64,000 nucleotides of DNA from Nocardioides pelophilus (GTDB taxonomy: Bacteria; Actinomycetota; Actinomycetes; Propionibacteriales; Nocardioidaceae): contig NZ_JACEHF010000003.1 of NCBI RefSeq assembly GCF_014180685.1, positions 39,121 to 103,120 on the forward strand, given 5' to 3'. Every line of letters begins with the position of its first letter. Position 1 is the stretch's first letter. Position numbers and translations under genes: made by a program. Under the pieces are notes generated by a model. That model was given only the letters and a program-made list of their open reading frames with translations. It did no database searches and was not told the origin of the DNA. This document shows positions 1 to 8,938 of the stretch, piece after piece.

Positions 1-579
1 GCCGACGTCGACCTCCGGCGCATCCTCGACGGGTCGGAACAGCTGGTCGACGAGGCGACCGAGGGTCTCGATGCCACCCAGCGACTGTTGCGCTCCGGGC
101 TGGTGGTCCTGCGCACCCAGGCACGCCACGGGGACGACCTCCGACGCATCTCCGGAGACCTCAGGTTGCTGTCGGAGACGCTGGTGATGAGTGATCGGGA
201 GCTCCGGGCCGTGCTCCGGGACGGTGGCCCGGCGGCGGCAGAGCTGGCGGCGCTGGTGGGCGATCTCGGTCCCCTCGCGCCGCGCTTCCTCGCCAACACC
301 CTGCCGTACGTCGAGGTCGTGGCAGGTCGGCTCGACGGCGTCGAACAGGCCCTCATCGCGTTCCCCTACAGCCTTGCGGCCGCCCAGGTCGGCGTTCGCG
401 ACGGGCAGGCTCAGTTCAGCCTGGCCGCGACGCCGTCGCCCACTCCCTGCCAGGTCGGCTACCTGCCGCCGGACGAGTGGCGTTCCACCCAGGACCTGTC
501 GATCGCCCCGCCCCGTTACGACCTGGCGTGCCGTGAGGGCGCCACCAACTTCCGAGGATCCGCCCACGCACCTCGATGA
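1..579 (+). CDS. MCE-family protein, C-terminal part (5' end outside window)
   Basis: The open frame runs in from the window edge and ends with TGA at 577-579, giving the last 192 residues. MCE proteins are the substrate-binding, envelope-spanning parts of Mce lipid/sterol importers. The visible part is a helical segment rich in Leu/Arg/Glu, as in the helical region that follows the MlaD-like domain. It is followed by a tail with a CREGA motif, a preceding Cys in PCQVGY, and a closing RGSAHAPR, a tail style I know from actinobacterial MCE proteins. The MlaD domain itself is upstream of the window. It is probably the last mce gene of its operon, because the next gene is a different kind of secreted protein 24 bases later. 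Which Mce system it belongs to cannot be told. Confidence 0.8.
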   Translation, partial: ADVDLRRILDGSEQLVDEATEGLDATQRLLRSGLVVLRTQARHGDDLRRISGDLRLLSETLVMSDRELRAVLRDGGPAAAELAALVGDLGPLAPRFLANTLPYVEVVAGRLDGVEQALIAFPYSLAAAQVGVRDGQAQFSLAATPSPTPCQVGYLPPDEWRSTQDLSIAPPRYDLACREGATNFRGSAHAPR

Positions 580-603
580 GGTGCTCGCACAAGGAGAACG
601 ATC

Positions 604-2526
604 ATGATCAGGCACCTAGGTCCCAGCGTGGCGGTAGCGAGCGTCGTGCTCCTCGCTACCGGCGCCTTCGTCAGCCCCGCCGGTTCCACGGCGGGGCCCG
701 AAGCGCCGGTGACATGGGGGGAGACCATCCCCGACAACACGACCGCGGCACCGCCGCCGCTCCAGGCCATCGAGGTCGTCGACACGATCTACTTCGATGA
801 GATCCCGGTGCCGGCAGGCACGGTGGTCACCGGCGTCGACCTGCTGCCGGACGGCGAGCACTGGCTGCTCGGCATCACTGTCGACGGTGCCGCCCACTTC
901 GCGGTCACCCGTCCGGACGGGTCCGACTACCAGTGCCTCACCTGCGGCCTGACGCCCGCTGCGGAGAAGCCCGAGGTCCTCGAGGACGAGAAGCGGATCT
1001 GGCTCACCAACACCAGCGGCCAGACCTCAGGCGCCTTGGCCGACTTCCAGTGGTCGATGCTGGAGTGCGCCCCCGACATCTACGACTGCCGGGACCGGAC
1101 GCTGGTCCCCGTCGACTTCCCCATCGACTCGTTGACGTCGCTGCCCCAGGGAGCGCAGAACCGCGAGGCCACCCCCGACGGCGAGGGTCGCTACGTGGTG
1201 TGGAACGAGGTCCGCACGCTCGAAGGCACCCGGGTGACGGTCGGCCGGATCGAACGCGGTGCGACGCAGTACCGCGTGGTCGATCCCCGAGTCGTCCAGC
1301 CGCAGTTCTCGACCACGGGCGGTCCCGCCGACTGGGTGGCTGGCGGTCGCTTCTACGAAGGCGGGCGATTCGTGCTCGGCAACCGTTACCTCAAGTACCA
1401 GACGACGCGGACGGCCCTGAACTACGACACCGGGCTCCTCGACCTGTCCACCGGCCAGTACCGGTTCATGACCCGGGACCTCGACTACAACGAGACCGGT
1501 GACGCGTCGCCCGACGGCAGTTGGTACACGTACTCGTCTGCTCGCGGACTCGACCGGATGGACGTGTTCACCCAGCTCGTGCGGCCCCCCTTCATCGACA
1601 TGGTCGCGTTCGGCCAGATCGGCAGGGTCGGGCTCTTCAACAACCGCCGGTGCATGAACGAGGCGTGGTTGATGGGCTTCGGAGGGCAGCGCCAGGACGG
1701 GTACGGCGGGCAGCCTCTCCTCACCGAGGACAACTGGCTCGCGCGCAAGAGACAGTGGTACCCGGACAGCAAGCACATCCTCCTCACCGAGCAGCTGCTG
1801 CCGAACGTCGCCAGCGGCGTTCCGCGGGGCCGGCAGTTCCGTCTTCGCGTCGTCCGCCTGCCCGGGCCTGCCACGGAGCCGATGCCGGAGCAGTCTCTCG
1901 ACGAGGTCGACTGGGATGCGGTGAGCGTGCCGGCTGCTGAGTACCGCGGGATCGCGTCGCGCCAGGTCCCGGTCCGCGTGCTTCGCGGCCGCGAGAGCGG
2001 AAGGGCCGTGCTGACCTACCTCGGTGCCTTCGCCGGAGGAAGCTGGAAGGTTCGCTACCGCAACTACTCCGACGACGGCGTGAACTTCCTCTCCGGGCGG
2101 GAGTCGATCCGCGTGCCTGCCGCCGCGGGGGTCTCGGTGTGGACCGCGGACCTGAGATCGACCGGCGCCCGGCGGGGTACGACCAAGGGCCGTCTGGCCA
2201 TCCAGCCCGACGGAAGTGCGACCGGAGACGTCGTCACGACCATCAACGGGCAGACCTGGACCGGCGTCCCCCGGCAGGCTGACTGTCCCGGGATGCGGCA
2301 GCCGGCCCTCGAGGCGGACGTGGCTCCGGGCCTAGGTGGCGCCCGGGTCGTCACGGTCACGTCCCTCGTCGCCGAGGATGCCCGGCCGCGGCCGGTCAAC
2401 GGGGCGACCGTCACCGTCGGCACGCACCGCTACATCACGGGCCCGACCGGCGTCGTCACGATTCCCCCAGGGATCACCGGACTGGTGTCGGCCGCGGCTG
2501 GGGGGTTCCGCAGCTGGCATGAGTGA
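604..2526 (+). CDS. Large secreted protein with TolB/PD40-like beta-propeller features
   Basis: The protein has 640 residues. A signal peptide (about 1-30, MIRHLGPSVAVASVVLLATG then an Ala/Gly stretch) predicts export. The middle contains several segments of the kind seen in WD40-like/PD40 propellers (LLPDGEHWLLGI, ATPDGEGRYVVW, ASPDGSWYTY, YPDSKHILLT), and a CLTCG motif lies near residue 111. The last 60 residues read like a small beta-sandwich or carboxypeptidase-regulatory-like domain (GATVTVGTHRYITGPTGVVT). The start is supported by AAGGAG ten bases before the ATG. It follows the mce gene by 24 bases and is probably cotranscribed with it, which suggests an envelope role. No enzymatic motif was recognised and the substrate is unknown. 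Confidence 0.75.
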   Translation: MIRHLGPSVAVASVVLLATGAFVSPAGSTAGPEAPVTWGETIPDNTTAAPPPLQAIEVVDTIYFDEIPVPAGTVVTGVDLLPDGEHWLLGITVDGAAHFAVTRPDGSDYQCLTCGLTPAAEKPEVLEDEKRIWLTNTSGQTSGALADFQWSMLECAPDIYDCRDRTLVPVDFPIDSLTSLPQGAQNREATPDGEGRYVVWNEVRTLEGTRVTVGRIERGATQYRVVDPRVVQPQFSTTGGPADWVAGGRFYEGGRFVLGNRYLKYQTTRTALNYDTGLLDLSTGQYRFMTRDLDYNETGDASPDGSWYTYSSARGLDRMDVFTQLVRPPFIDMVAFGQIGRVGLFNNRRCMNEAWLMGFGGQRQDGYGGQPLLTEDNWLARKRQWYPDSKHILLTEQLLPNVASGVPRGRQFRLRVVRLPGPATEPMPEQSLDEVDWDAVSVPAAEYRGIASRQVPVRVLRGRESGRAVLTYLGAFAGGSWKVRYRNYSDDGVNFLSGRESIRVPAAAGVSVWTADLRSTGARRGTTKGRLAIQPDGSATGDVVTTINGQTWTGVPRQADCPGMRQPALEADVAPGLGGARVVTVTSLVAEDARPRPVNGATVTVGTHRYITGPTGVVTIPPGITGLVSAAAGGFRSWHE

Positions 2527-2607
2527 GGTCCGGCCGTCCCGGCGTTGGATGCGGTGCTCGGACCGCTTGCGCTCGCGCTGTCGTCGGGATGGCGGGCCCG
2601 AGATCAA

Positions 2608-2642
2608 CGCCAGCCCTGCCCGTGTCTCGGGCAGGGCTGGCG
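2608..2642. terminator. Bidirectional hairpin terminator between convergent genes
   Basis: A perfect 15-bp inverted repeat (CGCCAGCCCTGCCCG, five-base loop TGTCT, then its complement) lies between the plus-strand gene ending at 2526 and the minus-strand gene ending at 2707. No T-tract follows, which is normal for high-GC actinobacteria. The position between two converging genes supports a shared terminator. Confidence 0.8.
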
Positions 2643-2706
2643 ACCCTGGTCATGGCCGTGACGGTCGGCCTCGTCGTCAGGTCCGTGAGACGGGCGGTTC
2701 AGCCCG

Positions 2707-4218
2707 TCACTTCAGCTTGAAGAACGCGGTGATGGACGAGCCGTCCATCGTCGTCATCTTGACGGAGTAGCACGCGCCGACCGTGGTGGGCGTCTTCCAG
2801 TTCTGGATGAACTGGCCGGCCGTGGCGTCGTACCGCAGCGAGGTGCCGCCGGTGCTGACGATCTCGACGGTGTCCTGCGGTGCCGTGCCGTTGCAGGCGA
2901 TCCTCGTGGTGGTGAAGCTCTTCACCGCCGCGGTGCTCGTCAGCTCACTCCCGGCGAACACCTCGAACTTCAGAGGGACCGTGCTCCCGCCCTTGACGAC
3001 GTTGAACACCCCGCCCATGTCGACGGGCGCGTAGAACCCCTTGAGCGTCCAGGCGAGCACCTGGTAGGACCGGCTGACGGTCGTGCTGTTGCCGGCGTTG
3101 TCGGTCGCGGAGGCGGAGACCGTGTGCGAGCCCACCGCCGTGGAGTAGCCGCTCACCGTGCAGCCGGCGTCCGTGACGCCGGAGGTGACGTCGTCGGCGG
3201 AGCAGGTCGGCGCGGCCGGGACGCTGCCCCAGTAGTAGCTCGCGCCGTCCTGCGGGCCGTCCACGACGTCGACCGACGGATCGGTGGCGTCGCGCTTGAT
3301 CGGTCCGGCGGTGACCTCGGAGGTGCCGCCGGCGCCCGTTGCTGAGCACGTGTACGACGTCTCACCCTGGTCGGCTTCGATCGTGACGTCGTCGCAGCCG
3401 GTCGTCTGCAGCGAGCTGGGGGATTCCTCCTCGGTCACGGTCCAGTCGACCGACACGTCGCTGCGGTACCAGCCGTTGTCACCGTCGGGCGACGCCGGCG
3501 AGACGGTGTAGCCGATGTCGGGAGCGGTGGGATCCACGATGCTGAAGGTCGCCGAGGCGCTGGCGGTCAGCCCGCCGCCGTCGGTGTAGGAGCAGCTCGC
3601 GGTCTGGGAGCCGATGCCGTCCACGGCGTACGGGCCGGTGATCGCGCTGAGGGTGGCGGCGAAGGAGGAGTTGCCGTCCTCCGCGTCGCTGACCATGCAG
3701 ATCGCGTCGGGCACGGCGCCCTTGTCGTAGGCGGCTCCGGCGGTGACTCCCGCGAGGTCGACCACGGGAGCGGTGTTCGAGGCGCCCGCCACCTCGACGT
3801 CGAACCTGGCGGAGTCGAGGTTGAACGAGCCGCCGGTGGTGTTCGACAGGACGGCCACCGTCACCGAGGTGCCGCCGGCGGCGACCGGGGTGACCGTGAG
3901 GGTGGGGGTGTCGCCGCAGCCGGTCGTGAACGTGACGGTGCCGGGGCTGACGGTGGCGACCGAGGTGTCGGAGGAGCTGACCGAGAGAGTCAGCTGCCCG
4001 CTGCTGAGGTTGCAGCCCGGTTTGCCGTCACCGTTGAGCGGCTTCACGTAGAGGTCCGTGGTGCCGGGCGAGCCGCCGACGTTCAGCGCCATCGACTCGG
4101 CCACCGCGTCGATGGTGGTGTCGAGGTCGTTGGAGACGTCGTCGGCGTGGCTCGGGGCCATCGACCCGAGGAACAGAACGGGGACCGCGGCCGCCGCGGC
4201 AAGGCGTGAGATGCGCAT
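2707..4218 (-). CDS. Secreted Ig-repeat protein with C-terminal PxKF domain
   Basis: The protein has 503 residues with a clean signal peptide (MRISRLAAAAAVPVLFLGSM, cleavage after SHA). It is followed by Thr/Ser/Gly-rich beta-sandwich repeats with paired cysteines, typical of extracellular Ig-like modules (about 30-390). The last ~110 residues match the PxKF signature: GFYAPVDMGG, then VVKGGSTVPLKFEVF. That module caps many exported bacterial surface proteins. No catalytic motif is present, so a binding, adhesive or structural role at the surface is likely. It is preceded on the minus strand by the small alarmone synthetase with a 95-bp gap, so it may have its own promoter. It converges on the 604-2526 gene across the hairpin at 2608-2642. 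Confidence 0.8.
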   Translation of the reverse strand: MRISRLAAAAAVPVLFLGSMAPSHADDVSNDLDTTIDAVAESMALNVGGSPGTTDLYVKPLNGDGKPGCNLSSGQLTLSVSSSDTSVATVSPGTVTFTTGCGDTPTLTVTPVAAGGTSVTVAVLSNTTGGSFNLDSARFDVEVAGASNTAPVVDLAGVTAGAAYDKGAVPDAICMVSDAEDGNSSFAATLSAITGPYAVDGIGSQTASCSYTDGGGLTASASATFSIVDPTAPDIGYTVSPASPDGDNGWYRSDVSVDWTVTEEESPSSLQTTGCDDVTIEADQGETSYTCSATGAGGTSEVTAGPIKRDATDPSVDVVDGPQDGASYYWGSVPAAPTCSADDVTSGVTDAGCTVSGYSTAVGSHTVSASATDNAGNSTTVSRSYQVLAWTLKGFYAPVDMGGVFNVVKGGSTVPLKFEVFAGSELTSTAAVKSFTTTRIACNGTAPQDTVEIVSTGGTSLRYDATAGQFIQNWKTPTTVGACYSVKMTTMDGSSITAFFKLK

Positions 4219-4313
4219 GGCTCAGGTTGCACGCGGATCGCGTCCCCCGAGGCCACGAACGGGCAGCTGGGCGTTCAAGCCCATAAGCACGGGGCCCACC
4301 GCACCCGCGCGGC

Positions 4314-5006
4314 TCAGTCCCGCGGGACCTGCAGCCCCCGTACCTCCTCGCGCAGCTGGGTCATCCGGTGGTCGAGGTCGGCGGCGATCCGGGCCGCGTC
4401 GGTGAGCTCCTCGACCAGCGTGTGCGGCACGGTCGCGTCGTACTTGTAGTAGATGGCGTGCTCGACGCTGGCCCAGAAGTCCATCGCGATGGTGCGGATC
4501 TGCAGCTCGACCGGGACGTGCTCGGTGCGGTCGGAGAGGAAGACCGGGACCTCGATGGTGAGGTGCAGGCTGCGGTAGCCGTTGGGTTTCGGGTCGGCGA
4601 TGTAGTCCTCGACCTCGAGGACGGTGACGTCGGACTGCCGGGTCAGCATCTCCTTGATCCAGTAGACGTCGGACACGAACGGACACACGACGCGGACGCC
4701 CGCGATGTCCAGGACGGACTCGGCGATGGCGTCCAGCGAGTTGTGGCTGCCTCGTCTGGAGGCCTTCTCGAACAGGCTGTCGTGCGACTTCAGTCGGCTC
4801 CGGACGTGCTCGATCGGACTGTGGTCGTAGGTCTCCTCGAACTCCTCGCGCAGGATCGCGATCTTGGTGGTGACCTCGTCGATGGCGAACTTGTACCGCA
4901 GTCGGAACCGGTTGAGCTGCTGATGCACCTGCCGGAGCTCCGGACCCTGCCCGTCGAGGAACGCGATCTCGGACTGCCCGGAGGGGTCGGGGTCGGGGCT
5001 CGTCAT
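4314..5006 (-). CDS. Small alarmone synthetase (RelQ/YjbM-like GTP pyrophosphokinase)
   Basis: The protein has 230 residues, the usual size of single-domain small alarmone synthetases that transfer pyrophosphate from ATP to GDP/GTP to make (p)ppGpp. The RelA/SpoT synthetase signature is clear: DIAGVRVVCPFVSDVY, the G-loop segment PKPNGYRSLHL, then VELQIRT and MDFWASVEH. There is no HD hydrolase, TGS or ACT domain, so it should only synthesise. The N-terminal 50 and C-terminal 30 residues are helical, as in tetrameric RelQ enzymes. Its ATG overlaps the stop of the upstream histidine kinase (ATGA), so translation is coupled to a two-component system. That is an unusual neighbour for this enzyme and suggests that its amount follows the same envelope signal. 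Confidence 0.9.
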   Translation of the reverse strand: MTSPDPDPSGQSEIAFLDGQGPELRQVHQQLNRFRLRYKFAIDEVTTKIAILREEFEETYDHSPIEHVRSRLKSHDSLFEKASRRGSHNSLDAIAESVLDIAGVRVVCPFVSDVYWIKEMLTRQSDVTVLEVEDYIADPKPNGYRSLHLTIEVPVFLSDRTEHVPVELQIRTIAMDFWASVEHAIYYKYDATVPHTLVEELTDAARIAADLDHRMTQLREEVRGLQVPRD

Positions 5007-6415
5007 GGACTGCTCGCTTCGAGGGGGAGGCTCACGGTGAAGGTGGTGCCGGAGCTCGGGTCGCTGATGCAGTTGACGGTACCTCCGTGGGCCTCGGTGA
5101 GGGACTTGACGATCGCGAGCCCCAGGCCGGAGCCGCCGTGGGCGCGGGTGCGGGAGGGGTCGGCGCGGTAGAAGCGGTCGAAGACCTTGGCGACGACCTC
5201 GGGTGTCATCCCGGGGCCGGCGTCGCGGACCGAGAGGTCGACGTGGTGGTCGCGGGTCCGGACGGCGACCTCGATCGGTGAGGTGACCGGGGTGTGGGCC
5301 AGCGCGTTGGTGAGCAGGTTGGCGAGGACCTGCCGCAGCCGTGACTGGTCGCCGATCACGACCGGGGGGCTCGTCCCGGGTCGCGCGTCGAGGGCGATCG
5401 GTCGTTCGGGCTGCAGGGCCTGCGTGTCGATCACCGCGTCGGTGGCGAGGCTGAGCAGGTCGACCGGCGTCCGTTCCATCGGCCTGGACTGGTCGAGGTG
5501 GGCGAGCAGCAGCAGGTCGTCGACCAGGTCACCCATCCGCTTCGACTCCGACTCGATGCGGGCCATGCTCGTGTCGACGTCCGTGGTGATCCCGGTGCGC
5601 CACATCTCCGCGTGGCCGCGGATCGCGGCCACGGGAGTGCGCAGCTCGTGGCTGGCGTCGGAGATGAAGCGGCGCAGGCGGGTCTCGGAGGTGGTGCTGG
5701 CCGAGAAGGCCCGCTCGATCTGGCCGAGCATGCCGTTCAGGGCGTGGGCGAGCCGCCCGACCTCGGTACGGCGCCGGTAGTGGGGAACCCGCTCGGTCAG
5801 GTCGCCGGCCGCGATGTGCTCGGCGGTCTCCTCGATGCGCTCCAGCGGGCGCAGCCCGATCCGGGCGATCGCCCACGCTGCGGCAGCCGTGAAGAGCAGC
5901 ACGAGGGTGCTCACCAGCAGGGACAGCCAGGTGAGCCGGGAGACGGTGGCGTCGGCGTCGGCGAGCGAGACCGCCAGGACGAGCGTCTGGCCGGTGTCCT
6001 CGTCCGGCATCGCCCGCGCCCGCCACCGGCTGTCCCCGTCGACCGACCGCAGCGTGACCACCTCGTCGGTGCCGGCCAGGTCGGCCGGCTCGAACGCCGG
6101 CGCGGCGTCCCCGAGGTCCGGGCCCAGGGAGCAGGCCACCTCGCCGTCGGCGTCGAGCACGAGCAGCACGAAGTCGCTGCGCAGGCCCTGCGGGTCCCGT
6201 GGATTGGCGCACAGGTTGGTGGGAGCGCCGGGCGGGCGGCCCTCCTCGTCGTCGGGGGCGATGGATCCGACCTGACTGTCGACCCGGTCGAGCAGGTAGG
6301 ACCGCATCAGCAGGATGCCGGCCACGTTGGTGACCGCGAGCCCCACCGAGACCAGCACCACCATCCCGAGCACCAGCCGGGCCCGGATCGACAGCCCCAG
6401 CGCGGGGATCCGCAT
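5003..6415 (-). CDS. Sensor histidine kinase of an OmpR-type two-component system
   Basis: The protein has 470 residues from the ATG at 6415, which shares one base with the regulator's stop codon (TGATG). The frame stays open further upstream, but that part overlaps the regulator gene and reads as Arg-rich antisense. Layout: TM1 about 10-35, an extracytoplasmic sensor of ~120 residues, TM2 about 160-185, HAMP (RPLERIEETAEHIAAGDLTE), HisKA with the phospho-acceptor in DASHELRTPVAA (about residue 255), then HATPase boxes NALAHT, DAGPGM and GSGLGLAIV. This is the TcrY/CutS-like class common in actinobacteria. It works with the regulator at 6415-7131 and probably senses an envelope stress or a compound exported by the divergent MacAB-like operon. 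Confidence 0.92.
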   Translation of the reverse strand: MRIPALGLSIRARLVLGMVVLVSVGLAVTNVAGILLMRSYLLDRVDSQVGSIAPDDEEGRPPGAPTNLCANPRDPQGLRSDFVLLVLDADGEVACSLGPDLGDAAPAFEPADLAGTDEVVTLRSVDGDSRWRARAMPDEDTGQTLVLAVSLADADATVSRLTWLSLLVSTLVLLFTAAAAWAIARIGLRPLERIEETAEHIAAGDLTERVPHYRRRTEVGRLAHALNGMLGQIERAFSASTTSETRLRRFISDASHELRTPVAAIRGHAEMWRTGITTDVDTSMARIESESKRMGDLVDDLLLLAHLDQSRPMERTPVDLLSLATDAVIDTQALQPERPIALDARPGTSPPVVIGDQSRLRQVLANLLTNALAHTPVTSPIEVAVRTRDHHVDLSVRDAGPGMTPEVVAKVFDRFYRADPSRTRAHGGSGLGLAIVKSLTEAHGGTVNCISDPSSGTTFTVSLPLEASSP

Positions 6416-7131
6416 CAGGCGCTCGGCGTCTTCAGCACGTACCCGACTCCGCGGACGGTGTGGATCAACGGCGGGTCGACGACGTCGACCTTGCGGCGCA
6501 GATAGCTGATGTACGACTCGACGACGCCGGAGTTGCCGTTGAAGTCGTAGTGCCACACGTGATCGAGGATCTGGGCGCGACTCATCACCAGCTCGGCGTT
6601 GCGCATCAAGAAGCGCAGGAGCGCGAACTCGGTCGGGGACAGGGCGATGAGCTCACCGGCACGGTGCACCTCGTGCCGGGCCTCGTCGAGCTCGAGGTCG
6701 GCGTAGGCGAGCCGGCTCGACTCGTCGCGCGTGGCCGGCCTGGTGCGGCGCAGCACCACCCCGACCCGGGCGACGACCTCCTCGAGGGAGAACGGCTTGG
6801 TGACGTAGTCGTCGCCGCCGAGGGTGAGGCCGGCGAGCCGGTCCTCGAGGGCGTCGCGGGCGGTCACGAACACGGCCGCCATGTCCGGGTGCACCTTGCG
6901 CAGCTGTCGGAGCAGGTCGACACCGTCGGTGTCGGGCAGCATCACGTCCAGGAGTGCGAGGTCGATCTTCGTCCGGTCGGCGTGCGCGACGGCTTCGGCG
7001 CCGGTGCTGGCGCGGAGCACGTCGTACCCGACGAACGCCAGGCTCATCGCCAGCATGTCCTGGATCGCGGGCTCGTCCTCGACGACCAGGAGCCGAGTGC
7101 CGGGGACGACGGAGTCCGGGGTGACCGCCAT
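6415..7131 (-). CDS. OmpR/PhoB-family response regulator
   Basis: The protein has 238 residues. The start at 7131 is set by a strong ribosome site (AGGAGGAAG, six bases before the ATG); upstream in-frame codons are antisense to the fusion-protein leader. The receiver domain (about 12-128) has the acidic pocket EDE, phospho-acceptor Asp62 in LLDVMLPD, Thr90 and Lys112 (VTKPF). The winged helix (about 145-238) carries LSPTEFALLRFLM and VESYISYLRRKVD. It is coupled to the kinase by a one-base overlap and to a small alarmone synthetase further on. The intergenic region to the divergent efflux operon holds paired 11-bp-spaced direct repeats (7198-7252) that suit binding of an OmpR-type dimer, suggesting both autoregulation and control of the efflux genes. 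Confidence 0.93.
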   Translation of the reverse strand: MAVTPDSVVPGTRLLVVEDEPAIQDMLAMSLAFVGYDVLRASTGAEAVAHADRTKIDLALLDVMLPDTDGVDLLRQLRKVHPDMAAVFVTARDALEDRLAGLTLGGDDYVTKPFSLEEVVARVGVVLRRTRPATRDESSRLAYADLELDEARHEVHRAGELIALSPTEFALLRFLMRNAELVMSRAQILDHVWHYDFNGNSGVVESYISYLRRKVDVVDPPLIHTVRGVGYVLKTPSA

Positions 7132-7197
7132 GTGCTTCCTCCTGCTGATGACGCGCGACGCGTGCCACCGATGCTGGGGTACGACGCTGACCCGCTT

Positions 7198-7252
7198 CTG
7201 GGAGGTTCCTGGGCGTTGCCTGTGAATGCGCCGGCTCCCAGCGAACTCCCAG
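7198..7252. promoter_or_regulatory. Probable response-regulator binding array in divergent promoter region
   Basis: Between the divergent regulator (start 7131) and efflux operon (start 7385) lie CTCCCAG at 7235 and 7246, spaced 11 bp apart. In inverse orientation lie CTGGGAG at 7198 and CTGGG at 7209, also 11 bp apart. Tandem half-sites spaced by one helical turn are the classic binding pattern of OmpR/PhoB regulators. The assignment to the adjacent regulator is inference. Confidence 0.5.
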
Positions 7253-7384
7253 ATCCGTCGCAGCGGGCTCGGAGGTTCCTTCGCCAGTCTCCTTGACACC
7301 CGCCCGCACCTGGGGGGTCGACGGACCCATCGGGTGGCGCCGTCGCGGGCGGGCCCGACTCTTGATGCGAGGAGCAACGAACTG

Positions 7385-8938
7385 ATGAGCAACCCGGACT
7401 CGACCCGCCGGCGGCTGCTGGGACGGCGCGGGTTGATCCTCAACCTCGTCATCCTGCTGGCGGTCCTGCTGGTGGTGGCGCTGATCGTGTGGACCGTTCG
7501 TGGCACCGGCAGCGAGGAGGAGGCCACGGACCAGACCGCCGCCGTGGACACCGGCGCCGTGACGGCCACCGTGTCGGCCAACGGCAACATCGCCTCGGGG
7601 ACTGCCGTGAACGTCGACTTCCAGGGTTCGGGCGGCGTCGTCACCGCGATCCTGGTCGAGCCGGGGGAGAAGGTGCACAAGGGCCAGGTCCTCGCCCGGG
7701 TGGACCAGACCTCGGCCCGCCAGGGACTGGCCTCCGCCCAAGCGCAGCTGGACTCGGCGCTGGCGTCGTACCAGGGCGCGATCCAGGGCCAGACGCCCGC
7801 CGAGCAGGCGGCCGACGCCCGCACCGTCGACCAGGCCGAGACCTCGGTGGCCAGTGCCCGGACCAGCCTGCGCTCGGCGCAACAGAGCCTGAACCTCGCG
7901 CAGCGCCAGCAGGACGCCGCGGTCCGGCGCGCCGAGGACGCGGTGGACGAGGCGCGCGAGGACCTGCAGGCCGCCCGCGCGGCCTACCAGGCCGACCGCA
8001 CGCCGGAGAACAAGCAGGCGGTCACGACGGCGGAGGCTGCCGTCGACACGGCCCAGTCCGCGTTGGCCACCGCCCGCGCCAACCGGGAATCGACCCTGCT
8101 GCAGGCGCGCCAGCAGGTGGCCGGCGCGCGGGACCAGCTGTCCTCCGCCCAGTCGAGCCTCGCGTCGACCAGGGCCGGGGTGGCGGTCAACCAGCAGGGC
8201 CCTCGCGACAGTGAGGTCGCCCAGGCCCAGGCCCAGGTCGACAGCGCCGAGGTCGCGGTCGACCAGGCCCGGACCACGCTCGAGCAGACCACGCTGCGGG
8301 CGCCGGTCGCCGGCACCGTCGCGAAGGTCAACGGCACCGTCGGCGAGCCGGCCGGCTCGACCTCCAGCGCCTCCACCGCCTCGTCCGGCTCGACCACCAC
8401 CACCGGCACCTCGACCACCGAGGCGGCCGGGTTCGTCACCCTGACCAAGACCGATGCGCTGCAGGTCACCGCCGACGTCGCGGAGGCAGACATCGCCGAC
8501 GTCCAGGTCGGGCAGGAAGCCACGGTCACGCTGTCGGCCAGCGGCAAGGAGGTCGCCGGCACGGTCACCGCGGTCGATGCGATCGAGACCGTGACCAACA
8601 ACGTCGTGGAGTACGGCGTCACCGTCACCCTCGGCGACACGAAGGGGGTCAAGCTCGGCCAGAGCACCCAGGTCGTGGTGACCACCGGCAGCAAGCAGGG
8701 CGTCGTCCGGGTGTCGGCCAGCGCGCTGACCACCATCGGCGACAGCACCACCGCCACCGTCCAGGACGACGACGGCACCACCCGCACGGTCCAGGTCGTC
8801 ACCGGGCTGGAGGGCGACGGGTACACCGAGGTCCTCAGTGGACTGGACGCCGGCGACACCGTCGTGCTGCCGGAGCAGGCCGAGGCGCCGACCGGGTTCA
8901 CCTTCCCCGGTGGCGGCGGGATCGGCGGGATCGGATGA
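7385..8938 (+). CDS. HlyD/MacA-like membrane fusion (periplasmic adaptor) protein
   Basis: The protein has 517 residues from ATG 7385, which has GAGGAG upstream; in-frame codons before this lie in the promoter region. A single N-terminal TM segment (about 15-38) is followed by a lipoyl half-motif (GGVVTAILVEPGEKVHKGQVLARVD). Next comes a long Ala/Gln-rich coiled-coil hairpin (about 110-280), the second lipoyl half (TTLRAPVAGTVAKVNG), beta-barrel segments and a Gly-rich end (FPGGGGIGGIG). Such proteins link an ABC efflux permease to the envelope. A Ser/Thr-rich linker interrupts the second lipoyl region (about 325-350). It overlaps the ATPase gene by four bases, so the three efflux genes form one operon. 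Confidence 0.9.
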   Translation: MSNPDSTRRRLLGRRGLILNLVILLAVLLVVALIVWTVRGTGSEEEATDQTAAVDTGAVTATVSANGNIASGTAVNVDFQGSGGVVTAILVEPGEKVHKGQVLARVDQTSARQGLASAQAQLDSALASYQGAIQGQTPAEQAADARTVDQAETSVASARTSLRSAQQSLNLAQRQQDAAVRRAEDAVDEAREDLQAARAAYQADRTPENKQAVTTAEAAVDTAQSALATARANRESTLLQARQQVAGARDQLSSAQSSLASTRAGVAVNQQGPRDSEVAQAQAQVDSAEVAVDQARTTLEQTTLRAPVAGTVAKVNGTVGEPAGSTSSASTASSGSTTTTGTSTTEAAGFVTLTKTDALQVTADVAEADIADVQVGQEATVTLSASGKEVAGTVTAVDAIETVTNNVVEYGVTVTLGDTKGVKLGQSTQVVVTTGSKQGVVRVSASALTTIGDSTTATVQDDDGTTRTVQVVTGLEGDGYTEVLSGLDAGDTVVLPEQAEAPTGFTFPGGGGIGGIG

